NCBI GenBank assembly: GCA_039566865.1
Contig: CM076944.1
Location: 22,218,501 to 22,282,500 of the forward strand
Origin: Aurelia coerulea
Taxonomy: Eukaryota > Cnidaria > Scyphozoa > Semaeostomeae > Ulmaridae
Length of the DNA: 64,000 bases
Direction: 5' to 3'
Below the pieces are notes generated by a model that was given only the letters and a program-made list of their open reading frames with translations, was not told the DNA's origin and did no database searches. Shown in pieces: positions 56,458 through 64,000 of this stretch. Every line of letters starts with the position of its first letter. Position 1 is the first letter of the stretch. Position numbers and translations under genes: made by a program.

Positions 56458-57833
56458 CAGGGGCGTCGTGGGTACCAATTGGCAGGGGGGGCACAACTTG
56501 CTGATTTTCCGACGAATGATGACGTCGAAACCAATGACGTCATCATGCGCATGCGCAGTTTGGTTACAAAGAATGATTTTCAGACACAGAGATAGCAAGA
56601 CCCTGATCTGGTATTCAATCGAAGCAATAACACAGATTAGTTCGCTATAACTGCATGGGAATAGAGCGTGCCACAATCAGTGGCGTGGCCAGGGTAAATT
56701 GTAGGTTGGAGCATTGACATGCAAAATTTTTGGGGCCACGCCCTTTACTTTAGCTTAGAATGCATCTCCCAATATTATGCTTGCCTTTAGCGACAATGGA
56801 ACCTTGATCGTTTTGTAACAGTTATCCTAGGAATCAAAGCCCGAGGAAAATTTTTGAAGAAACATCCTTTCGTTTGGCTGAGAATGCATCTCCCAATATC
56901 ATGCCTGCCATTAGCGACAAGGAAACCTTGAGAGCTTCGTGACAGTTCTCCTATAAATCGGAGCACGAGGAAAATTTTTGAAGAAACATCCTTCGTTTGG
57001 CTTAGAATGCATCTCCCAATATCATGCCTGCCATTAGCGAGAAGGAAACCTTGAGAGCTTCGTGACAGTTCTCCTATAAATCGGAGCACGAGGAAAATTT
57101 TTGAAGAAACATCCTTTAGTTTGGCTTAGAATGCATCTCCCAATATCATGCCTGCCATTAGCGACAAGGAAACCTTGAGAGCTTCGTGACAGTTCTCCTA
57201 TAAATTGGAGCACGAGGAAAATTTTTGAAGAAGGATCCTTTACTTTGGCTTGGAATGAATATCATGCTTGCCATTAGCGATAAGGAAACCTGTGACAGTT
57301 CTCCTATAAATCGGAGCACGAGGAACATTTTTGAAGCAACATCCTTTACTTTGGCTTAAAATACATAAAAAATCTTCTTGTTGCATGTAGTGCAATTGTA
57401 CAATGATAAACAAGTAAATAAAGTAAAATATCACTTTGGTGCGAATTGAAAATACATCCCTTGATTCCATATTTACCAGTGCTAAAATAGAAGATTTGAC
57501 CTTTCTCGGAAAATTCTTACCCAACCTAGACCCAGCTATTTTCTCGTCGGTTTTAAAGGAATCCCGAGTACCATATTTCGACAAACAAAGGCTCTGGCAC
57601 CCAGGACATTTTTTTATATAACCTCCCTCAGACTGTCGGAAAATGCCCCTCTTGTTAAAAATTCATTGGTAAATAGGGTCGTGATAGTAGCTAGGCTTCA
57701 ATTCATACAGATGAGAAATTTCGGAAAAATTTCCGAATTTCCGACAAAAATCCGAAATTTCCGACAAATATCCGAATCTCAGACGCTAGGGGGGGCACGT
57801 GCCCCCCCCTGCCCCCCAGCCACGACGCTTCTG
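56458..57833. mobile_element. hAT element inserted in a LINE, perfect 8-bp duplication
   Basis: The left end CAGGGGCGTCGTGG and the right end CCACGACGCTTCTG form inverted repeats. CCCCAATC occurs on both sides (56450-56457 and 57834-57841), an exact 8-bp target duplication diagnostic of hAT. The LINE frame on the minus strand is collinear on both sides. The interior is non-coding: a GC-rich GGGGGGGCACGTGCCCCCCC block near the right end, TCCGAAATTTCCGACAAA repeats at 57720-57775, and about five tandem 123-bp units. A second hAT-like start, CAGTGGCGTGGCCAGGG, lies inside at 56679. Confidence 0.95.
56735..57362. repeat. About five 123-bp tandem units inside the hAT element
   Basis: TGCATCTCCCAATAT-type starts at about 56761, 56885, 57008 and 57132 give a period near 123 bp, with shortened units after 57240. 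Each contains AGCACGAGGAAAATTTTTGA and CCTTTACTTTGGCTTAGAA-like phrases. A single related unit occurs in the hAT element at 33979-35042. Confidence 0.9.
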
Positions 57834-57841
57834 CCCCAATC

Positions 57842-58067
57842 ATGACTGGTTTCAATGGTCCAACAAAATCATGGCCAGTCATTAAAAGGACCTCACACTT
57901 TCCACTGTGTATTGACAATTGATTTTTCTGGCACCAGTTGTTTACATCATTCCCTATAACATTTAGCGCATCAATGACTTCTTCCGTAGTCTGCCCGACG
58001 CAATAGAAAGTTGTGTCATCTGCAAATAGGTATACTTGTCCTTTACTAATGTTTTCTGGCAGGTCAT
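57842..58067 (-). pseudogene. LINE RT fragment (upstream half of the split LINE)
   Basis: The minus strand encodes DLPENISKGQVYLFADDTTF, then NVIGNDVNNWCQKNQLSIHS and GKCEVLLMTG. This is the catalytic FADD block and the following region of a CR1/Jockey-like RT, directly upstream of the part at 55773-56457. Everything before DLPENI is replaced by a 21-bp triplication and a minisatellite. Confidence 0.88.
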
Positions 58068-58130
58068 GTTGCCAAGAAGCATGAATATGTTGCCAAGAAG
58101 CATGAATATGTTGCCAAGAAGCATGAATCT
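58068..58130. repeat. 21-bp direct triplication
   Basis: GTTGCCAAGAAGCATGAATAT is present three times in tandem at the broken upstream edge of the LINE. Confidence 0.95.
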
Positions 58131-58140
58131 CACTAGGCCT

Positions 58141-58586
58141 ACTGAACTGAACTGAACACTGAACACTGAACACTGAACACTGAACACTGAACACTGAACA
58201 CTGAACACTGAACACTGAACACTGAACACTGAACGCTGAACGCTGAACGCTGAACGCTGAACGCTGAACGCTGAACGCTGAACGCTGAACGCTGAACGCT
58301 GAACGCTGAACGCTGAACGCTGAACGCTGAACGCTGAACGCTTAACGCTGAACGCTTAACGCTGAACGCTTAACGCTTAACGCTTAACGCTGAACGCTTA
58401 ACGCTGAACGCTGAACGCTTAACGCTGAACGCTGAACGCTGAACGCTGAACGCTGAACGCTGAACGCTGAACGCTGAACGCTGAACGCTGAACGCTGAAC
58501 GCTGAACGCTGAACGCTGAACGCTGAACGCTGAACGCTGAACGCTGAACGCTGAACACTGAACACTGAACACTGAACACTGAACTG
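58141..58586. repeat. 7-bp minisatellite TGAACGC/TGAACAC
   Basis: About 63 tandem heptamers. The outer copies on both sides are TGAACAC and the core is TGAACGC, with a cluster of TTAACGC variants near 58340-58420. Both edges contain TGAACTGAA. Long minus-strand frames here (SVQRSAF repeats) arise because the 7-bp unit has no stop in some frames. They are not genes. Confidence 0.97.
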
Positions 58587-58975
58587 AATCTAATATTTCT
58601 GGGCATCCGACGAGACCAGAAAAGTGGAGGAGCCAAACTTTGACAAAAACGGACTGATGAGGCAAGCAAATGTAAAGCGCAAGTTGCATGTTGGTCCGGG
58701 AGTAGCTCGTCGGAGCTTGTCGGAGTCCTCATCCAAAAAGACATCCATATTCTTGGATTGGGTCTCAACATCCAACCTACGCTCTGGGATTGGCTCATGA
58801 CAGAATTTCTTGCAGCGTACACCCTGTACACCCCCATATAACCCAATAATGAGGTCCTCCCTGGTAAACTAGCAACTGCAAGCAAGGATTTTATAGACAG
58901 TGAGTCAACTTGCAAAAATTGACAGAAAAAAGAATGGAATGCAAATATTTCTAGCTTTATCAAGCAAACGAGACT
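58587..58975. other. Anonymous DNA downstream of the Mab-21-like frame
   Basis: No recognised gene. In the minus sense it would be the 3' untranslated region of the frame at 58976-59944. No AATAAA signal close to the stop was identified with confidence. Confidence 0.4.
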
Positions 58976-59944
58976 CTAACATCTTTTCAAAAGGGTAATG
59001 TATTTCCTTATTGTCGTAAGACATTTCAGAATATCCCCTCCTTCTTCAAAATCAAGAATATTGTATATATTCTTGACGTGATGATCTTGTATGAAATGTT
59101 TCTCAAGCACTGATTTGGTTTTATCGAGAAAATTTATGAAGTCAATGGAACATTCTTTCTTCTCCATTCTGTCATCTCTTGCATTGTAAATCAGCTGCAT
59201 AATAATTTCTCTGTTAAGTATCTTCAAGTTTAACTTATTCCCAAAAATCATCACCAAAACAACAAGTCTTTTGTGTTGCTGGGATAGAAATTGTTGCTGA
59301 TCATTAAACTCTAAACTCCAAGTCAATTCAGGATCATTTCCACGGACCCTCCTGTCATTGGCCACAAGAAGAGAAGGTAGACATGTGTAATCTTTCAAAA
59401 ACCAATCCTTTGTACACTCAGCAACACTGAGCGCTGGAAGAAACTGTATGCATATATCACCATAGGTTGAAGAGATGCTCAGCAAATTTGTATAGTTTAA
59501 CTTCAGACTCGTTACTTTTCCTGATTTGTAAGCTTCTTTATAGTGTCCACAATCTACATAAGAATCGAAGGCTTGGCCTAAAGCAATGTTCAGCTTGGTT
59601 CGTACTTTAAGTGAGCTGATGCATTCTATGTCGTCGGAACTTACACAGTTTTTCCAAATTCCGAGCGTCTGTCCTTCAGGTTGAATAATCATACTTCCAA
59701 CACTGTGTTTATGAAAATAGATGGATGCATTTCTTCCTCCTAGCTGCATCATTACGTGAAATTTAAAATGGTCTAGTGTGTTTGCAACCACGAGAGCAAT
59801 GTCATCACTTGCCTTGTTCGAGAATCTTGAATCATATTTGGCCAGATGATTTGAAAACTGCAAAGCAATTTCTGTTGCTAAATTATGTCGTTTTGCTAAA
59901 AGATTTGCACCAACTTCGAAATTATACTCTGTTAATAGCTCCAT
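58976..59944 (-). CDS. Mab-21/cGAS-like protein candidate, single exon, 322 codons
   Basis: An intact minus-strand frame starts at ATG (59944-59942) with G at +4, and an in-frame TAA lies two codons upstream, so the start is well supported. The middle and end resemble the Mab-21 fold (cGAS, MB21D, ITPRIP relatives): TSLKLNYTNLL then GDICIQFLPALSV (the family's VDLVPAL strand), LPSLLVAN, TWSLEFNDQQQFL (family W..SFSEAE..LL), and a helical C-terminus with LNREIIMQLI and FINFLDKTKSVLEKHF. Mab-21 relatives use an N-terminal nucleotidyltransferase core with a GS motif and an E-x-D pair. Here the best match to EFDVM is KFHVM (in DHFKFHVMMQ), so the acidic pair seems lost and a nucleotidyltransferase activity is doubtful. 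No signal peptide or membrane segment is evident. The assignment is by eye; an unrelated or transposon-derived protein cannot be excluded. Confidence 0.5.
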   Translation of the reverse strand: MELLTEYNFEVGANLLAKRHNLATEIALQFSNHLAKYDSRFSNKASDDIALVVANTLDHFKFHVMMQLGGRNASIYFHKHSVGSMIIQPEGQTLGIWKNCVSSDDIECISSLKVRTKLNIALGQAFDSYVDCGHYKEAYKSGKVTSLKLNYTNLLSISSTYGDICIQFLPALSVAECTKDWFLKDYTCLPSLLVANDRRVRGNDPELTWSLEFNDQQQFLSQQHKRLVVLVMIFGNKLNLKILNREIIMQLIYNARDDRMEKKECSIDFINFLDKTKSVLEKHFIQDHHVKNIYNILDFEEGGDILKCLTTIRKYITLLKRC

Positions 59945-60743
59945 AATTTAACGGAGCTTTGCACTGCAGCGCAATTCCTTCCCAATCCCTTCTACTTGCA
60001 GTTGGCGTCAATTGAGCATCCTGAAAGGTGAATACCACTTGCTTATGTATGCAGAGCTTGAGTTTGCATTGTATAAGATTATTTATCAGCTACCTGTCCA
60101 GGATTCATTATGAAAATAACTTCTATTAAACACAGGTAGATTAGCAGAAGGAATTTAATCCAAGCTGTGGGTGACCTTAGATATTTTTCGGTTGTTAACA
60201 GTAGCACAGTATTCAACCTGCTTCTGTGGCACTGCTTCTAACAAACAGGTTTTTTTTTAATCACAAGAGCAGGAAATATAGCAAAGAGAAATGGGGTAAA
60301 GAGAATCTCTTTATTTCACGTTGTTTTTTCAATTGCCTTCTCATAGGCTACAAATCCCTACAATTGCCTTCAGAATAGTTTCTCGTATATCAATTGCAGC
60401 GAACCACATTACTATTAAAGTTGATAACTTTAAATGGATTGGATCAATTGGATGATAGACGTATGCTTGCAAGATGCAGGGTGGGGGTCAAAAGTCAAAC
60501 GTGAAAGGCAGTGGGGTGACAGTGGTGAGTTGGTTGTCTCTTGTTTTATGGAATGTGTATATAGGTGTAAAAAGGCAGGGAGTTACGGGGGCTACTGTCC
60601 CCAACTTTGGAAAAATTGGCAGGAATCATCCAGAATCTCTCAGAAATCTGCCTTCAGTCGGGAAAAATTTTCGTAAACAATGGATTTTTTATCGGGCAAC
60701 CCCCCTCCAAATTTATTCCCCCTTACGCCCATGGAAGTAACGA
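59945..60743. other. Region upstream of the Mab-21-like frame
   Basis: No gene or repeat recognised. It would hold the promoter of the minus-strand frame. TATA-like AT-rich text is present throughout, so no specific element can be picked. Confidence 0.4.
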
Positions 60744-61291
60744 GTACCTCTGTTTTTACTTTAGTGTTTGCCAAATTTGCTTATTTCATCATGGGCTATA
60801 ATGCACCGTTGATGTGGCCTATATCATGATCAAATTGCATTTTTACTCACTGTGTTGTTTCTCTTCCACAAAATTGCAAGTACAGCTTGATAACGTTGCT
60901 ACTCCTTCGTTCTTCTCTAGTCAAATCAAATGCCGCCAATATTCAAATACAGTTGAAACGATTGGAGCTCCTACGCAGCGATACGGCTCATTAGTTTGAA
61001 ATGAGACGTATCGCTGCGTAGGAGCTCCAACCGTTTCAACTGTATTTGAATATTGGCGGCATTTGATTTGACTAGAGAAGAACGAAGGAGTAGCAACATT
61101 ATCAAGCTGTACTTGCAATTTTGTGGAAGAGAAACAACACAGTGAGTAAAAATACAATTTTGATCATGATATAGGCCACATCAACGGTGCATTATAGCCC
61201 ATGATTCCATCTAGATTGGATTAGTCCAACCACGTCGTGGTTGAGACAAAATTGACAAATTCGGCAAACACTAAAGTAAAAACAGAGGTAC
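60744..61291. repeat. Near-perfect palindrome, arms about 205-250 bp
   Basis: The inner arms (about 60787-60990 and 61003-61206) differ at only a handful of positions and meet in a loop of roughly ten bases around TAGTTTGA. Outer arms continue to GTACCTCTGTTTTTACTTTA at the left and its inverse at the right, with about 44 extra bases in the right arm (around 61208-61252) that include the small palindrome AACCACGTCGTGGTT. Frames read in it on both strands are mirror images, not genes. Candidate foldback element. Confidence 0.93.
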
Positions 61292-61315
61292 TTGCCCGAG
61301 GGGGTATTACACATA

Positions 61316-61582
61316 TTTTGGGTACGGGGACGTGCCATCGGGAAGGGTGTCGATTTTCGCAATTTTGGTATAAGGAATGGTATCGATTTTTACGAAGGAA
61401 CGGTATCGATTTTCACGATTTTGATATAAGGAACAATATCGATTTTCGAAAAATTTGTATAAGTATAAGGTCAGGTATACATTTTCGAAAAATTGGTATA
61501 AGGTCGGGTATACTTTTTTGGAAAATTGGTATAAGGAACGGGTATGTTTTTGAAGCTTCGATGGCACGTCCCCGACCCAAAA
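61316..61582. mobile_element. Small TIR element with GGTATCGATTTTCG repeats
   Basis: TTTTGGGTACGGGGACGTGC at the left faces GCACGTCCCCGACCCAAAA at the right (one extra A in the left copy), both followed inward by CATCG. The interior repeats TATCGATTTT and AATTGGTATAAGG phrases about eight times. No target duplication was defined. Confidence 0.75.
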
Positions 61583-61632
61583 CCTGGTCAAGTCGTTACT
61601 TTTACTAATTTTCCCCATTACCGGTGAGCCGT

Positions 61633-63020
61633 GCCAGCATACGAGTCAAATCTTTCAGTAGGGCACAGGGAAACCCGCAAATCTTCTCATTTCACGCTCA
61701 CAAGCCTATGATATCGCCGAATTCCGACCACATGACTGAAAATAAGGCTTTCGAGATAACTTTTCGAGTACCTTCACGAAAATAAAATTGGATATTCGAC
61801 TAATAAAGATACAGAGTAAAAGCTGGTTTTACCACGAATCGATTTGAGAGGCCCCACTCCACATTTGTTTTTCTGCGTTTGCTTGAAATCTCATCAGGGA
61901 TCGGCGTTACATGGAATTTCATTCCTTCGAAAATTGGCCTATGTTCAAGAATTCTTCCGGAACGCTACAAATAAGATATAGCTTTCAAAATTTCACATGT
62001 TACGTGAATTATGTCCAGGAATAACACGAAAATATTTGTTTCTGTGATTTTTGAAAATCCTTGACGAATTAATGCTATTTGCTGCAAAGAAAGCTGATGG
62101 GCCAACCTTCACCCGAAGCAGAATCCCAGTAATTGCCAAGTCACTCTTTTTCGCAATAATAGCCAGCGGATGCATTACGAATAACTTAACCACAGTTCCA
62201 ATTTCTTTCCACCAATTTATCATCGATAATTTCGATAAAATTAGATACGACTTTACAGCCTCTGTAGCAAACCGCCCAACTACCGTCGATTCAAAGTTTT
62301 CTTGTTGCAAACACATGGAAAGCTTGTAAAAATTCTGAGGCTGTAAAGTCTTATCTCATTTTATCGAAATTATCGATGATAAATTTCATGGAAAGAAATT
62401 AGAACTGTGGTTAAGTTATTCGTTAATGTATCCGCTGGTAACTCTTACGAAAAAGAATGATTTAATGCCGACTACTGGGATTCTGCTCCGGGTGAAGGTA
62501 GGCCCATCAGCTTTCTAGGCAGTAATAGCTTTATTTCGTCAACAATTTTCGAACATCACACAAACAAGTATTTTCATGTTATTTCTGGACATAATTCACA
62601 TAACATGTGAAATTTTTTAAAGCCATATTTTATTTGTAGCGTTCCTGAAGAATTCTTGAACATAGGCCAATTTTCGAAGGAATGAAATTCGATATAACGC
62701 CGATCCCTGATGAGATTTTAACCAAATGCAGAAAAACAAATGTGGAGTGGGGCCTCTCAAATCGATTCGTGGTAAAACCAGCTCTGTATCTTTATTAGTC
62801 GAATATCCAATTTTATTTTCGTGAAGGTACTCGTACCCTGGGTACCAGACTCTCTAACATAAAGAGGCTGGTACCCAGGGTAAGGTACTCGAAAAGTTAT
62901 CTCCAAAGCCATTTTCAGTCATGTGATCGGAATACGACGATATCATTGGCTCATAAGTGTGAAATTGGAAGATGTGCGGGTTTCCCTGTGCCCTATTGAA
63001 AGATTTGACTCGTATGCTGG
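61633..63020. repeat. Long inverted repeat, arms about 630-670 bp, 76-bp loop
   Basis: The left arm (61633-62261) and right arm (62338-63020) are inverted copies. The outer edge is CCAGCATACGAGTCAAATC and the inner edge GACTTTACAGCCT. Substitutions and small indels are scattered along both arms, roughly 8 to 10 per cent by eye, so this is an aged structure rather than a sequencing hairpin. The right arm carries a 50-bp insertion at 62834-62883. No transposase or other gene is seen. Confidence 0.93.
62834..62883. mobile_element. 50-bp hairpin MITE with 8-bp duplication
   Basis: TACCCTGGGTACCAG...CTGGTACCCAGGGTA forms a hairpin flanked by GGTACTCG on both sides (62826-62833 and 62884-62891). 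The opposite arm of the long inverted repeat has the unoccupied site (CGAGTACC near 61773), confirming insertion with an 8-bp duplication, as made by hAT transposases. Confidence 0.9.
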
Positions 63021-64000
63021 ACCATGCCATATTCGGGCAAAGCGTTGGGCAAAGCAAAACATAAGTAATATTTTGATCTTTATGTCAAACGAGGATGATA
63101 CGCAAAAAATCAAAAGTCTTTACCCCTAGTTTGCTTAGTTCGTGCATGGAACTATTGGTGGATCTGTGTCATATGAGATGTCAAGTGTGATTTACGATTA
63201 CGCAAAATTACTTATGCAGAACCCTACAGAGCGTTTCAATTTTTGCCATTCGCGGACATCTAACTTGAGACAAGCAGTCGCGAAGATAACCTCTGTGCAG
63301 AATCATATGCATGAAGATGTTTTGGTTCAGTGTGATCACGTGCCTTTCCCCAGAAAATGGCACCATTGTTTGCTGGGATTCTGCACCTTTCTGTAGCTGT
63401 GTAGGAGGGGGTCCTTCTACCTTCGGTGATGCTTCAAATGCTAGCCTCTGTGCAGGCCGCCGGTTACATCATCCTCTAAAGTTGACTTATTTGCATAATG
63501 AGTACTATCAATAAGTGGCTAATGATTCGTTCGTTCTAGAAAACGATTGTTTTAACATAATTAAGCTGCTAATGAAGGCAAGAACGTGCCAGTTCTGGGT
63601 AAATTTGTTGTTGTGCCAGGGTAAACATCGTGGTGATTTATCCATCTTATGGTGTCAAATCTGTCTAACATGAAATAAGCCGACGTCAAATGTTGGCTTC
63701 TGACGTGACAAACGGCGTGACAAACTTTCGGCGTGACAAACTTTCGGACAAAGATTGTCCGAAAATTTATTTGTACGAAATATGTAGTAGTCCGAAAATT
63801 TGTCACGCCGAAAATTTTTGCATACATATGCGCATGCGTAGTGTGAATTTAATGCCCAAAATAGGAACCAAGACAAGAAATCTGAAATCGAATCTCCCGC
63901 ACGTCACGAAAGGTTATTGTAAACATGCAAAGTTTTTGAAAAATACTGTTCCAATCCAATATTATTTTCATAGTCAGAACATATGGTCAGGACATATGGT
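63021..64000. other. Anonymous DNA with short GGCGTGACAAACTTTCGG repeats
   Basis: No gene is recognised. At 63713-63820 the phrase CGGCGTGACAAACTTTCGG occurs twice in tandem and again inverted as CCGAAAATTTGTCACGCCG, making a potential hairpin of about 100 bp. It may be a small TIR element. Confidence 0.5.

Noticed and set aside
58141..58586. CRISPR-like array
   Set aside because: The units are 7 bp with no spacers, and this is an animal genome. It is a plain minisatellite.
58370..58963. 197-codon minus-strand frame with SVQRSAF repeats
   Set aside because: It is produced by the 7-bp satellite. The unique part upstream has no recognisable domain.
60814..61157. Two related 61 to 78-codon frames on opposite strands
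   Set aside because: They are the same peptide read from both arms of the palindrome, with no other sign of coding.
62051..62329. 92-codon frame inside the long inverted repeat
   Set aside because: The opposite arm has indels that break the equivalent frame, so it is not conserved. No domain is recognisable.
1..64000. tRNA, rRNA or snRNA genes
   Set aside because: I looked for B-box-like GGTTCGA(A/T)(T/C)C with a matching acceptor stem and for rRNA-like conserved text and found none. A covariance-model search would be needed to exclude them.

Overview
The window is AT-rich animal genomic DNA, very probably from a marine invertebrate. A cnidarian or similar genome would fit the mix of CR1/Jockey-like LINEs, a Ty3/Gypsy element, hAT relics, TTAA- and TA-flanked MITEs and many long inverted repeats, but the species cannot be fixed from the sequence. 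I see no bacterial operons, rRNA, tRNA or CRISPR. Nearly everything that can be identified is mobile DNA at different stages of decay. The one long intact reading frame that does not look like a transposon protein is a 322-codon single-exon frame on the minus strand at 58976-59944. It resembles the C-terminal half of Mab-21/cGAS-like proteins.

Layout. 1-3002: two GGTCGGTGG-type minisatellite arrays in opposite orientation around a 2.3-kb stretch. 3005-9481: a 6.5-kb CACTA-like element with AAAAACC/GGTTTTT subterminal repeats, inserted in that minisatellite and itself holding a mariner-type MITE. 9528-12107: LINE 3' ends and two TIR MITEs. 12239-25423: dispersed and tandem repeat blocks, several MITEs and a minus-strand LINE tail. 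25542-28099: a long inverted-repeat element with about 374-bp arms holding a hAT-like unit and a LINE tail. 28105-32250: a hAT transposase end, a nearly complete LINE RT, and an antisense Gypsy pol fragment split by a MITE. 33136-40142: inverted arms around 7 kb that contain a hAT element, smaller MITEs and faint coding remnants.

40145-49740 is the most informative region. A minus-strand LINE was split by a TA-flanked palindromic MITE (40692-49328). That MITE was hit twice more: by a TTAA-flanked element (40793-44765) that now carries a LINE, and by a Gypsy retrotransposon (44962-49014) with GGGGT target duplications. The target duplications allow the order of insertion to be read directly.

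49735-58586: more MITE copies, a MITE whose paralogous empty site lies elsewhere in the window, and a minus-strand LINE split by a hAT element with a perfect 8-bp duplication (56458-57833) and abutting a 7-bp minisatellite. 58976-59944: the Mab-21-like frame. 60744-63020: two large near-palindromes. The remainder is anonymous intergenic DNA.

No two genes here appear to work together. The window is best read as a record of insertions, with one candidate host gene near its right end.
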